From positions 124,001 through 188,000 of the forward strand of contig NC_089395.1 of assembly GCF_003171515.1 (NCBI RefSeq): a DNA stretch of 64,000 nucleotides, in the 5' to 3' direction. Shown here one piece after another: positions 20,356-29,649 of the stretch. Every line of letters starts with the position of its first letter. Positions within the stretch are counted from its first letter, which is position 1. The translations under genes were made by a program, and so were the position numbers. Origin of the DNA: Pyrenophora tritici-repentis. Lineage: Eukaryota; Ascomycota; Dothideomycetes; Pleosporales; Pleosporaceae. Under the pieces are notes generated by a model. That model did not search any database, had not been told where the DNA came from, and saw only the letters and a program-made list of their open reading frames with translations.

Positions 20356-23300
20356 TGTCAACGAGCGAGCCGGCTCGCTCAGCTCGCTCGGCTTGGACGT
20401 TTTGACCAAGCCGAATGAGCTGAGCGCGCAGTGCGCGCTTGCAAGCCGAGCGAGCTTAGGGATAGGCGCTCGCTCAGTCAGCTTGCTTAGCTTGGTTGGA
20501 TGGGGCGGTTGGAAACTTGGGGCTGAAGGACTTGGTGGAGGGGCAATCTCACGATGATTTTTAGGTGTAGTGCGTAAGTTCGAAACCTAGTTATAACCTA
20601 AAATACACTCTTTTTTGCTATATTTCTAGCAAATAAGCTACTAAATTTCCGGCTAACGGCCTGGCAACAATATTCTCCTTCTGCGACACTTCACTTACTA
20701 CTTATCACCCACCACACTCACCTATACTCCATCAACGCGTCTCTATTTGCAGCTATTATCTACCTCGCCGTTGCTATAATGCCAGCAAAAAGAACACGCG
20801 TTAATGCTCTAGAAATCGCGACAACTTCGAAGCGCCCTAGAGTCGCAGCGCGTCATCGCGGGACTGCCAGCCAACCTGTGCTAGTCGATACTCGGCCATT
20901 CTCACCATCTCCACCTCCTCCACCGCTGTCGCCGCGTCAAGCTCTCGTCGCCGCGCCACAAGCACCAAATTTTGAAGCGACCCTCCGAGAGTCGCGCGCC
21001 GAAGAGACAATCATCCCACCACCTGAGGGCAGCGAGCATGCCACTGTTGCAGCTTCAGGAGCAGCTAGCGAGGCTGTCGACGAGGGTTTCGTATGGGTAG
21101 AGGACAAATACGACGGCTTTAATTGGAGTCGCTACCCAAAGCACTGCAAGCCGCCCACATCACTTTCGAACCGAGCAAGCTGGGTATACAGCCATAGCTA
21201 TCGCATCGCCTTGCGCAGCAACGTCGCAAAAGTCACGTGGATCTGCCACTATTGCTATAAGCACAAGTTCACTACTGTTGGCCGTGGCATACATGACGTC
21301 TCGCAGTCTCCATCAGCGCCAGCACGTCATCTCGGAGAAGACAAGAAAGGTCATGGCTTGAAGCCTCCAAGTAAGCGCACTACCGTCGCTCCTCGGAAAG
21401 AAACTCTCCTCGAACGCGCCCTTCAGAAGGGCTGCTCTCAGGCTGTTGCCAACGAGCTTACCAACTTCAATATACAAGAGTTTAGGCTTGCGGCCGTCAC
21501 CTGGCTCGTCGAAAACAACCTCCCACTCTCACAATTCGAATCATCGTCTTTTCGCAATATGATACAATTAGCTAGCGTAGAGGCAGAACGAGCCCTGTGG
21601 GCATCTCATAACAGCGTCTCACGATACGTTATACGCCTGTACAACTACCTGTTACCAAAGGTTGTCGCAAGCCTTTCAGAATCAATGAGCAAAGTCCATA
21701 TAAGCTTTGACGGATGGACGACAAAAGGTGGCAAGCGCGGTTACTTAGGTATCGTCGCCCACTACGTTGATAGCTCTGGCGAGCTCAGGGACTTGCCTAT
21801 TGCGCTCCCACAACTGACAGGTGCCCACACCGGCGAGGCCATGGCTGAGGTCGTGATGGCAATATTCAAGCAGTTCGAAATCACTGTGGGCAAGCTCGGT
21901 TACTTCGTCCTCGACAACGCACATAACAACAACACCACGATCAACACTCTCGCCTTGCAGATGGGCTTCAGCGCTACCGAGCGTCGCCTTCGCTGCGGTC
22001 CTCATACGCTTAATCTCATTGGCCAGATGCTACTCTGGGGTGAGGAGAAAGAGTCCTACGACAACGAGGAGACTGAGCGCGTGAACGAAGCTGAGAACAT
22101 GGCTACTTGGCGAGGCGATGGACCATTAGGAGTGCTTCTCGCGGTTATCAACTACATCAAAACACCACAACAGTACGCTCTTTTTGAGAAGTATCAGAAG
22201 CTCGCTATTAGGGACCAGCCTGTCAACGCGCCAACAGAACAGCACAAAATCAAGGAGCCCGTCAAGCCAGTTGTTACTCGCTGGAACTCTTACGTTTCGT
22301 GTTTTGAGCGCGCTGTTGAGTTGCAATTAGCGGTTAATGGGTACGCCAACTACCATATTCAGAAGATTGAAACTGAAGACGCGTACGCCCGAAGTCGTAA
22401 CAACAAGCTGCCTGCAGCGTCGGATTGGATGAGGTCTGATGGGATCAATGCCCATGACTGGCAGGTGATTGCTGAGTATATTGATGTGCTCAGGCCACTG
22501 AAACAAGCTACAAAACGGCTTGAAGGCCGCGGCAAAAGCGGTGCTTTTGGAGCAATCGCTGAGGTTATTCCAGTATTTGAATACTTACTTGGAGTCTATG
22601 AGGACCGCTTGCAAAGCTATGAAGACGTCATTCACGATGAGCATACAGAGTCACCCGAAGACCACCTTGCTATCAACCTCCGCGCTGCCCTAGTTAAAGC
22701 CCGCGAGTACTACAACAAGCTCGACCTCTCGCCAGCTTACTATGCTGCTACAATCCTTCATCCTCGCTACAAAAGCTACCTTGACGCAGCGTGGGCGGAT
22801 AAGCCTGATTGGCTAGAGAGCAGCAACCGCAAGTTTCAACATTTGTGGGCGGAGTACAAAAGCTTACCGAAGCCGCGCTTACGCCCCAAAGTCAGGCACA
22901 ATGATATAGACGACGCTATCAACAGCTTTATTGAGCCTGCAGGGCTTACGGAGAACGAGGAGGATGAATATGAGGCTTGGAAACGCAGCGAACCGATCGC
23001 TAGCGAGGGCGTCGACCCTATAAAATACTGGGTAGGACTCCGCGATCGCTACCCCAGCCTTAGCAAATTTGCTATCGACATGCTATCAATCCCAGGCTCA
23101 AGCTGTGAGTGTGAGCGCTTATTCAGCGAGCTGGGTGACCTCCTCGAGCCCCGTCGGCGCAGCATTTCTCCGCAACTTCTAGCAGCAATACAGTGCGATC
23201 GACGATGGATAAGAGCTGGATTTGGCAGTGGTGAGGTGCCTGTAAAGGAGGCTATCAGCGATGAGGAGATGGACGCGAAATACGGTGTACATAAGTGGGA

Positions 23301-23484
23301 TATTAGCTGAGAAACTCAACACCAAGGTTTCTATATAACTTTCCTAATCGGGACTGAGCCCATCAAGCCGAGCGAGCTGACAGCCCTGTTTCAGCCAATC
23401 CGAGCGAGCCGAGCGAGCTGCTGGCCTCCGCTCAATTGGCTGAGCAAGCCAATTGGCTGAGCTCGCTCAGCTTGCTCATTGACA
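20356..23484 (+). mobile_element. hAT-2: apparently intact hAT nested in hAT-1
   Basis: The ends are TGTCAACGAGCGAGC and the complement of TGTCAATGAGCAAGC. Both subterminal regions (20361-20490 and 23355-23480) are full of GAGCGAGC/GCTCGCTC motifs, unlike the CAGTTCAG motifs of hAT-1. If the element starts at CAAC (20359), the flanking 8-mers ATACTTGT and ACATCTGT agree at 5 of 8 positions, a possibly eroded target duplication. It encodes one full transposase. Confidence 0.75.
20779..23310 (+). CDS. hAT transposase, full length (843 aa)
   Basis: A single open frame from ATG 20779. A Pro/Ser-rich N-terminus is followed by a BED-like zinc finger (TWICHYCYKHKF..ARHLGEDKKGHG, about residues 150-200). 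The catalytic region has SFDGWTTKGG and FVLDNAHNNNT (the conserved Asp residues of the RNase H-like fold). An all-helical insertion and the C-terminal hAT dimerisation motif (LSKFAIDMLSIPGSSCECERLFSELGD, about 765-795) follow. This is a usual length for fungal hAT transposases, with no stop or frameshift. It would cut and paste hAT-2. The MITE-A/B ends do not match hAT-2 ends, so it is probably not their mobiliser. Confidence 0.93.
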   Translation: MPAKRTRVNALEIATTSKRPRVAARHRGTASQPVLVDTRPFSPSPPPPPLSPRQALVAAPQAPNFEATLRESRAEETIIPPPEGSEHATVAASGAASEAVDEGFVWVEDKYDGFNWSRYPKHCKPPTSLSNRASWVYSHSYRIALRSNVAKVTWICHYCYKHKFTTVGRGIHDVSQSPSAPARHLGEDKKGHGLKPPSKRTTVAPRKETLLERALQKGCSQAVANELTNFNIQEFRLAAVTWLVENNLPLSQFESSSFRNMIQLASVEAERALWASHNSVSRYVIRLYNYLLPKVVASLSESMSKVHISFDGWTTKGGKRGYLGIVAHYVDSSGELRDLPIALPQLTGAHTGEAMAEVVMAIFKQFEITVGKLGYFVLDNAHNNNTTINTLALQMGFSATERRLRCGPHTLNLIGQMLLWGEEKESYDNEETERVNEAENMATWRGDGPLGVLLAVINYIKTPQQYALFEKYQKLAIRDQPVNAPTEQHKIKEPVKPVVTRWNSYVSCFERAVELQLAVNGYANYHIQKIETEDAYARSRNNKLPAASDWMRSDGINAHDWQVIAEYIDVLRPLKQATKRLEGRGKSGAFGAIAEVIPVFEYLLGVYEDRLQSYEDVIHDEHTESPEDHLAINLRAALVKAREYYNKLDLSPAYYAATILHPRYKSYLDAAWADKPDWLESSNRKFQHLWAEYKSLPKPRLRPKVRHNDIDDAINSFIEPAGLTENEEDEYEAWKRSEPIASEGVDPIKYWVGLRDRYPSLSKFAIDMLSIPGSSCECERLFSELGDLLEPRRRSISPQLLAAIQCDRRWIRAGFGSGEVPVKEAISDEEMDAKYGVHKWDIS

Positions 23485-23650
23485 TCTGTGCAGTCCAGTC
23501 AGTCCGCAGGCCGCGGCGACGTCAGTTCAGTCAGTCAGTTTTAGTTTAATTGAAAAGTCTTGGCAGTCAGTCCAGTCCAGTTCAGTGACCTCAGGACGTC
23601 AGTTCAGTCAGTCCAGAGAGCTCCGGACTGACTGAACTGACTGATAGCAA

Positions 23651-24433
23651 CTCTGCTTGTGGCCGTGTTGGAAGGTCTTCCAATCGTTCCTGGTCTGGCA
23701 GAGTTCGTCGTAGATCTCTTGCTTCTCTTCTTCCGAGATTGGCAACGTTGGTTCTTCCCATGATCGGATTGCGTCTTCGATCCAGCTTAGTTCCCATGTT
23801 GTTGGTAGGAACTCCAATATTTCGGTTGAAACGTTTTCCTTGTTTCGTTGTACTTCTAGTGACAATCGGTAGAAGTCCTGTCGCATAGCAGCCATGATGC
23901 TAGGTTCCTCGTAGGCGTACTCGATATCAGCCTTGTTGAGGTGTCGTAGTAGCTGGTTGATCTGTCCTGCGAGCTTGTAGAACTCTTCTTCCTGTACATA
24001 AGGTGTGGATGGCCTGTTGACTTCTTCGAATGTGGCCATCTTGCCGAATTTGGTCTGGTCGATTTCCGTAGCCTCTAAGTTCTTGGACTCATCTTCGAGC
24101 ATATCGTACTCCGAAGTGGGCTCTTCTTCTGAGTCTGATTCCACGAGTGTGAGGTTATCCAATCCCAAAACGCTTTCCTGCGTGTTGATTTCGATGGTTG
24201 GTTTGGATATGACATTCCATGTCTCGTGTCGCTCAGTGGGTACTGCTTTGTGGATAACGTTGAGTTGTCTAACCACTTTGTTCTTGCTGTGGCAGTCCCT
24301 AGCCATGTGACCTTTCTTGTCACAATTATAACAAGTGATCTCCTTCTTGTTATATGGCTTCTTCTTGTCATTCCTTCCGAAACTCTTGCCTTTGTTGATG
24401 TTGTCCAGTTGCATTGCATCAGGGTCATGCCAG
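23651..24433 (-). pseudogene. gag: Gypsy-2 gag, C-terminal part with zinc knuckle
   Basis: The frame runs from the MITE-A3 border to the hAT-1 border. It contains CYNCDKKGHMARDC, a canonical C-x2-C-x4-H-x4-C nucleocapsid knuckle, followed by an acidic region (VESDSEEEPTSEYDMLEDES). The upstream join NNWH to DPDAMQL across MITE-A3 is in frame. No internal stop. Confidence 0.87.
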
Positions 24434-24595
24434 TAGACTCCGCAACAATCAATTCAATCCGGTCACTCTCCTAGACCCACTTACCTATCTAGGTAGGGCT
24501 TAAACTCCTATAGGTAACTACTAGGCTTAAAGCGGTAATCAATCAATCCAATCTGAACCTTCTAGGACCCACTTAATTGATTGTTGCGGACTGTG
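24434..24595 (+). mobile_element. MITE-A copy 3 (162 bp, inverted)
   Basis: Reverse complement of MITE-A1 and A2. The perfect 8-bp duplication CATGCCAG is at 24426-24433 and 24596-24603. It splits Gypsy-2 gag just before the zinc knuckle. Confidence 0.93.
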
Positions 24596-24603
24596 CATGC
24601 CAG

Positions 24604-25316
24604 TTGTTACCGGCGGAGGGTACAACACCTCCGGGTGTCGTCCGATATCCTGGTTTCTTCTTGAAGAATCGTCCCTTTGTGCGTTGCACTGACTGGTTGG
24701 CTCTAACCGGTCGGATTTCCTGCTGCAATTCGTAGAGTGCGTTGTCGATACGAATTGATTCTCGGATGAGATCCTGTAGGTTGTTGATTGCGACGCCGCT
24801 TCGCATAAGCTCTTCTTTGACTCTTTCCTTGAGTCCTTGTCTGTACATAACCCTTAATGCCTTGTCGTCCCAGTCGGTCTTCAGGGCGTGTCCCTGGAAG
24901 ACACTGGCGTAGTCGGCGACTGATTGGGTTTGTTTGAGCTGTTGGATTGCACGATCTGCCTTGGATTCTTCGTTGATGACTCCGAATTGCTGTCTAAGCT
25001 TGTCTTTGAAGGTTGGGTGGTCTTCAAACATTCGTTCAATATCGTCGTCGTCATCGTTGTCGTCCATGTATTTGTTGAGGTAAGGCTTGATCCAGGTGGC
25101 GGCAGTTCCTCGCATGTAACTTGCCATGAGCAGTCCACGATCAGTAGGGTCGACCTTCTCATCTTCAAACCTGAAGAAGAGATCGAACTGGAGAATCCAG
25201 TCTTCGAGCTTGTGTCGATCGCCGTGAAATAGATCGGGTCTGGCCACCTTGGTGCGGCTTGACGAAGTTTCGTTAGGTGTGTTCATCGGGGTGTCACTCA
25301 TCTTGAGGGTGTTCAA
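24604..25316 (-). pseudogene. gag: Gypsy-2 gag, N-terminal capsid part
   Basis: Met 25316 opens a gag capsid domain (DLFHGDRHKLEDWILQFDLF, YMRGTAATWIKPYL, ADRAIQQLKQTQSVADYASVF, MYRQGLKERVKEELMR), the retrotransposon gag pattern. The frame is intact to the MITE-A3 insertion at 24595. An acidic run of Asp residues (DDNDDDDD) lies near residue 90. Confidence 0.88.
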
Positions 25317-25411
25317 AGTGTGAAGGTCGTCCGAAGATGATCTTGGGTTGGTTCTCGGGGATGGAGTGATGCGATGGACACGAGGTTGTATAGCACGATT
25401 GGTAGATCGAT

Positions 25412-25623
25412 GTAATATACGGGGAGTTGAGAATCAAGTACTAATCCTTAGATTTCGAAGTTGAACACAATGAACCGTAAGGGCTCATTGCCTACTGTTA
25501 TATAATAAGCGTGCCCTCCATTGTGGCCTTTCCCTCCATGGAGGTCGCACCCTCCGTGGAGGTCGTGCCCTCCGTGGCGGTCATGCCAAGGTTGGAGGGC
25601 AGGTCACGTGACTGCGCGGCACA
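25412..25623 (-). repeat. candidate 5' LTR of Gypsy-2
   Basis: A TG..CA bounded block (TGTGCCGCGC..ATATTACA on the minus strand) lies just upstream of the gag leader. It contains a TATA-like TATATAACA and a CACGTGAC box. The partner LTR is lost, so this cannot be proven by comparison. Confidence 0.4.
25513..25592. repeat. 18-bp minisatellite (CCTCCRTGGAGGTCGYRC)
   Basis: About four imperfect copies of an 18-bp unit, each with the palindrome CCTCC..GGAGG, within the candidate LTR. Confidence 0.8.
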
Positions 25624-25679
25624 AGCTTACCCGCTGTGCCCCGCCTTCAACGTTGTCCTGCCGTTGTTGCTTGTCCTCC

Positions 25680-25859
25680 TCCTTGCAATCGTAACACTTT
25701 GATGCCTGTCTTTGTTTGGAGGAGAAGTGGGAGGGTGATGGGTCTGTGTGGTATTGCTTCTTTGAGTGTATTTCGATGTGTTTTGTACTGTTTGCAATCT
25801 AGAAGTAGATGCTGTGGTGTTTGTGGTTTGTAGCATATACATAGATTGCAGTCTCTCTG
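25680..25859 (-). pseudogene. LINE ORF2 C-terminal fragment
   Basis: The minus strand reads CNLCICYKPQTPQHLLLDC, then THRNTLKEAIPHRPITLPLL. This matches the cysteine motif and tail of LINE-B (CTCQNIQTPEHLLLYC, RPVTLPLLLHTSIG). It is the extreme C-terminus of a Tad-type LINE ORF2 only. Confidence 0.8.
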
Positions 25860-25921
25860 TAAGGGGCTAGACCCCAGCTGCCGTATCGATGACGATACAC
25901 AGATGACTGATCAAGAGATGC

Positions 25922-26049
25922 CAGACTCCGCAACAATCAATCGGATCGGCATGATTGATTCCTATCTAGGTTAAAGGCTGCCTAATGAAGTAATTCTTTA
26001 ACCTATATAGGAATCAATCATGTCAATCGATTGATTGTTGCGGAGTCTG
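25922..26049 (+). mobile_element. MITE-B copy 2 (128 bp)
   Basis: Identical by eye to MITE-B1. The perfect 8-bp duplication AGAGATGC is at 25914-25921 and 26050-26057. Confidence 0.93.
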
Positions 26050-26057
26050 AGAGATGC

Positions 26058-27457
26058 CTTGTAACAGAGTGGATTTGACAAAGAGCTACAAAAGGATGCT
26101 AGCTGTACATAAATACAGGAGCGGACCGAAGATGGGCCGAAGTAGAATTAGATGGATGATGACAGAAACCTATAGATGTATCTCGAAGGAATCGCATGAC
26201 GACAGCTACGCACACAGCGTAGCGCATGTAATAGGCTCAGCCTGTTACAGTGGCCAGCTTACTTATGTGGCCAGCTTGCTTGTAGAATAGGTTAGCTTTA
26301 AAACTCTAGAACTAAAATCTTCATATAGATGTAGCTGAGCTATAAGAAAAATTAGAGGATTCTATTTAGTAGGGAAAAAGTTATATGTAGGTGAACTCAG
26401 GGTTTTTCTTAGTAAATTCGGCTGACTAGCTTCCTTGTGTGACCAGCTTGCTTATGGAATAGGTTATATTACTTAGAGAGTCTACTTAAATAAGTTTAGT
26501 ATACGCTTAAATGCTACTTACTTATTCGCGTATATTTATTATATACGTACTATACTTAACTATATTCTTTACGTTAGATACGACGCCTCTATTAATTATC
26601 TATAGTATTGTTACTATACTGCGTTGTGATGACCCGCCCCTACGGCATCACTACTACCCTCTAATAAGTCTAATTTGTAAGGGGCTACGCTTAGGGAGCA
26701 ATTGCATAGGTTTACTGAAGTTGTATTTAATGGAGAACTACAGATCTATCTACTAGAGGGCTTATATCCACGCGGCGTTCGGATAAATAAGCTCCCCGCT
26801 ATCCTAAGTGCTATGGCAATGCACCGAGGTCTCACCAAGGATATAGCCAAAGGGCTCTAGCCCATCACATTTGTAACGGCGCAGGCAAGACTACTTGGAT
26901 CAGTATCGGCGGTAGTGTCACTCAGAGGCATATAGGAGTGCGTGGGACATCAAACGAGCCTTGATTCGAATAGACACCTATAGGCCTTATACAAAAGGAT
27001 ATCAAAAGTCTACAGAACTAGCTACAGGAAGTGTCTCCCTATATACCTGTCCAGGTCGGGTCCGAGTCAGGTCCGACCCTAGGACAACGGACTGAGGAGT
27101 GGGCGGCAGATTGTCAGAATATGGGCATATCTTGGGTGGTGGACAGAATCCGGGTGTGGATCGGAGCACCCGGATTCTATGGATCAGTCAGATTAGTCAG
27201 CGCGGAGATCCACCGCGATCCATCTAATCCAACCCCTTTGGATCAGCGTGGATCAGGGCAGACACAAGAACAACTCAGATCAGATCAAGCAATACGATCA
27301 ATAATTCATCATTATTCACCCATCTTTGATAATCCATCTCAATCTGACACAAATACTCCCTCCAATCCCGTTCCGGAATGGGTCTGAAGCTTGGCATTAT
27401 TATAACAGCGTTACACTAAACCCATGTCTCCTAGACCTAAGGAATTGTTTATGTAAA
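26058..27457. other. no recognisable gene
   Basis: Short ORFs here (26054-26290 and 27031-27387, plus strand) show no familiar domain, signal peptide or homology within the window. Part of the region (26290-26620) is AT-rich. Confidence 0.5.
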
Positions 27458-27790
27458 TCAGTGACCGATATTTACCCAGCAATCAGAGTCGAAGCCATTA
27501 CTGCAGGCAAGCTTGAAATCGCAATTATTGAGCCCAGTGGTAAAAAATCCATCGATCTTGCAGTATTTGTGCCCGTCTTCGAAGGTCTCTACCGAGGTTT
27601 TGCCGCTGAACCAGTTTTGGCAGACAGATACGGTTTTAGTGTCGTCGATATTACCACAGCGGCAATAACGGTACCCAGCGCAGGCATTGACCATGGCCGG
27701 CGCGACGGCAAGGATAGCAAGAGTAGGAACCTAGTTATTATTAGCTAAGTAAAAATAAAGGAAGATGAGATATGGTAGTTATACCTTCAT
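27458..27790 (-). CDS. small secreted cysteine-rich protein (92 aa), candidate effector
   Basis: Two exons: 27790-27785 (ATG AAG) and 27730-27458. The 54-bp intron begins GTATAA, contains CTAAT, and ends AACTAG. The protein starts MKVPTLAILAVAPAMVNA, a good signal peptide, and leaves a mature chain of about 74 residues with eight cysteines: C-x5-C-x-C-x11-C-x19-C-x12-C-x5-C-x7-C. It is clearly paralogous to the gene at 28624-28993: both have the intron within the first codons, C-x5-C-x-C, DG(H/R)xYC, NNC and CW near the end. An even cysteine number suggests four disulphides and an apoplastic role. Secreted effector or antimicrobial function is inference. Divergently oriented to its paralogue. 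Confidence 0.72.
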
Positions 27791-27980
27791 TATAAGGTGA
27801 AGGAGTAGCGATAATGTGCGTATTTGTTTGTTCGGAGATGGAAGGAAGTTCTAATGTATTTTGTTGACTGATGTGCCAAACAAAAAGCTAATGGAATAGA
27901 GGCAATATATACCTGTGACGATGAAGAGATACAATTCGTAAGTCTAACAGCTCAACGAGGTAGCGCCGAAAGTCTGTGTA

Positions 27981-28235
27981 TCCCTAGGTGATCTAACACG
28001 AGAGAAGGCGCTCGGGCGAGAGTACCCCAACACGAGGACGGCGGTAATCCCTAGGCGATCCAACACGAGAGAAGGCGCTCGGGCGAGAGTACCCCAACAC
28101 GAGGACGGCGGTAATCCCTAGGCGATCCAACACGAGAGAAGGCGCTCGGGCGAGAGTACCCCAACACGAGGACGGCGGTAATCCCTAGGCGATCTAACAC
28201 GAGAGAAGGCGCTCGGGCGAGAGTACCCTAACACG
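27981..28235. repeat. 67-bp tandem repeat, nearly four copies
   Basis: Units begin TCCCTAGG at 27981, 28048, 28115 and 28182. The last is truncated at the target duplication of MITE-C. Copies differ at a few C/T positions. The array lies between the two paralogous secreted-protein genes. Confidence 0.93.
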
Positions 28236-28243
28236 CTTACTAG

Positions 28244-28404
28244 CACAGAAGGCAACAATCAAATAAGTGGGGCTTAGGATTCAATATTTGATTTGTTTGA
28301 TTACCGCTTTAGGTTTAACGGCTTCCTATAAAGGCTTAACTCTTACCCTGTTGGGTTAGCGCCTAGATTTGAGCTATTATTTGATTTGATTGTTGCCTTC
28401 TGTG
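28244..28404. mobile_element. MITE-C (161 bp, hAT-type, relative of MITE-A)
   Basis: Ends CACAGAAGGCAACAATCAAA and its inverted partner ending GCCTTCTGTG. The perfect 8-bp duplication CTTACTAG is at 28236-28243 and 28405-28412. It shares ATTACCGCTTTA and the CAACAATCAA terminal core with MITE-A but is otherwise diverged. Confidence 0.92.
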
Positions 28405-28623
28405 CTTACTAGCGTTAGCTAGCTTAGGTTAGTACTAGAGAGCTAGAGAAAGAAGCTATTATGCACGCTAGGAGCGTTCCTTACATATAAATAATAGCTA
28501 CCTTCGCATAAAGATAAGATTCTATACCTACTATCAGACTACTCCTTTCTTAGACCTTCCTCTATTGCGAATTCTATCTGCCAGAGCATTACAGTTCAAG
28601 CAACGACCTGTATCCTTATCATC

Positions 28624-28993
28624 ATGAAGTTCCTAGTAAGTAGAAAAAGTTTATAGTTTACTTTAAATAACTAGTCTAATATGCATTCAGACTGCCGCCA
28701 CCCTCTTTACCTTACTTCCTGCCTTGAGTATGGCTTGCGCCGTCTATGATAATTGTCTTTGCCAAAACAGCGATGGCAGTTTCAACGATGACGCTACCCA
28801 GAAAGCATGTGCCAACTTCAGTGGAAATTATGACGTGTTTGATGACGGCCGTCACTACTGCGCTGCCGCGGCTATCCATGCTGGAGCAGCTGGAGGAGCG
28901 ATTTTGTCCTTCAACAACTGTCGCTTCAGGGAAACCTGTAACAATCATGGGGCCACTGGAGACTCTAACTGCTGGGCTAAAGAGTGGGCTTAG
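28624..28993 (+). CDS. small secreted cysteine-rich protein (104 aa), candidate effector
   Basis: Exon 1 is 28624-28635 (ATGAAGTTCCTA). The 55-bp intron 28636-28690 runs GTAAGT to CAG with CTAAT near the 3' end. Exon 2 is 28691-28993. The product starts MKFLTAATLFTLLPALSMA, a signal peptide, followed by a mature chain with eight cysteines: C-x5-C-x-C-x15-C-x16-C-x19-C-x5-C-x10-C. The paralogue at 27458-27790 has the same exon structure and cysteine order; this copy has longer loops, including an Ala/Gly-rich insert (AAAAIHAGAAGGA). No known domain is recognised. Secretion is well supported; function as an effector is inference from size, cysteines and transposon-rich setting. Confidence 0.75.
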
Positions 28994-29076
28994 GGCTTAG
29001 GGCTTAACGTAGGTGATAAGCGAGTGGAACCTTCAAGCGAGTGGAACCTGTAAGCTCGTGTTGGTGGATTGGCTGT

Positions 29077-29292
29077 TGTCAGATAATAGCACTGTTGAAG
29101 AGAAGAGCGTACAGACGCTGGGTTAGACTAGCGCGACCCGGCATCTGTGAGAGCCAATCGGATCAGAGGAAGGCTTGGCACCCCCAAGGTATGCCCACAA
29201 CCGTAGACAGAACCACAACACAATTAATCATCAATATCATCACTATTATTACCTATTTCATCAGTATTCCAGATGAGACTGAATATCTGACA
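29077..29292 (+). repeat. solo LTR (216 bp) with target duplication
   Basis: Begins TGTCAGATAATAGC and ends ATATCTGACA. Flanked by GCTGT on both sides (29072-29076 and 29293-29297). An inverted copy of the same length lies at 35499-35714 and a fragment at 46560-46619. The internal element is absent, so the family (Copia or Gypsy) is not known. Confidence 0.88.
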
Positions 29293-29545
29293 GCTGTAAG
29301 CTCGTATTAGTGGATCGGCTGTAAGCTCGTATTGTAATGGGCTGAGCCCTAAGTCACATGACTAGGCCGCTGGCCTAGTCGCTTCCTTCCTTCTATCACT
29401 CCTTCCCCCAGCAGCCCGTGCACCGTGCGCCGTGCGCCAACCCAAACAAAGCGGGATGGCCGCCCACTTCCTCTTCTTCTCTTCATCTCGACTGTAAATA
29501 GCATCTGGATTGGGTAGCTGGAATACAGTACCTACAGACCGTTCA

Positions 29546-29649
29546 CACCTAGAAAGGATCGATAGCTTACCTAACATTCGGTCTTACTGCATCTATGTCT
29601 GTGACACCCTAGAAAAGATCGACGGCTCAACTAATATTCGGTCTCACTG
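29546..29649. repeat. imperfect tandem duplication, about 58 bp
   Basis: ACACCTAGAAAGGATCGAT.. and ACACCCTAGAAAAGATCGAC.. repeat with many transitions. Confidence 0.6.

Larger units (their letters stand above)
17266..23650 (+). mobile_element. hAT-1 composite: defective hAT carrying MITE-A2 and hAT-2
   Basis: The ends share TTGCTATCAGTCAG (17266) and its complement (to 23650). Both subterminal regions are packed with CAGTTCAGTCAG and CTGACTGAACTGACTG motifs (17277-17415, 20325-20350 and 23491-23645), the kind of subterminal repeats hAT transposases bind. The gag of Gypsy-2 lies on both sides. A perfect 8-bp duplication is not seen, so the exact ends are uncertain by a few bases. hAT-2 sits in its right subterminal region. 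Confidence 0.75.
14115..25623 (-). mobile_element. Gypsy-2: Gypsy element bombarded by DNA transposons, integrase end lost
   Basis: Six gag-pol segments lie on the minus strand in the correct order: 25316-24604, 24433-23651, 17265-16913, 16784-16440, 16281-15829 and 15666-14115. Between them sit MITE-A3, the hAT-1 composite, MITE-B1, MITE-D and MITE-A1. At four of the five junctions, removing the insert plus one 8-bp duplication restores a continuous frame. The hAT-1 junction is less clear. The 3' part (integrase core onwards and 3' LTR) is missing beyond the Gypsy-1 LTR. A candidate 5' LTR is 25412-25623. Confidence 0.85.

Noticed and set aside
20779..23310. hAT-2 transposase as mobiliser of MITE-A/B
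   Set aside because: hAT-2 ends (TGTCAACGAGCGAGC) and subterminal motifs share nothing with CAGACTCCGCAACAATC.
27031..27387. 118-aa plus-strand ORF
   Set aside because: Low-complexity composition, no recognised domain, no intron or secretion signal, and repeated GGATCAG motifs; treated as non-coding.
27981..28235. CRISPR-like array
   Set aside because: Direct tandem 67-bp units with no unique spacers, in a fungal genome.
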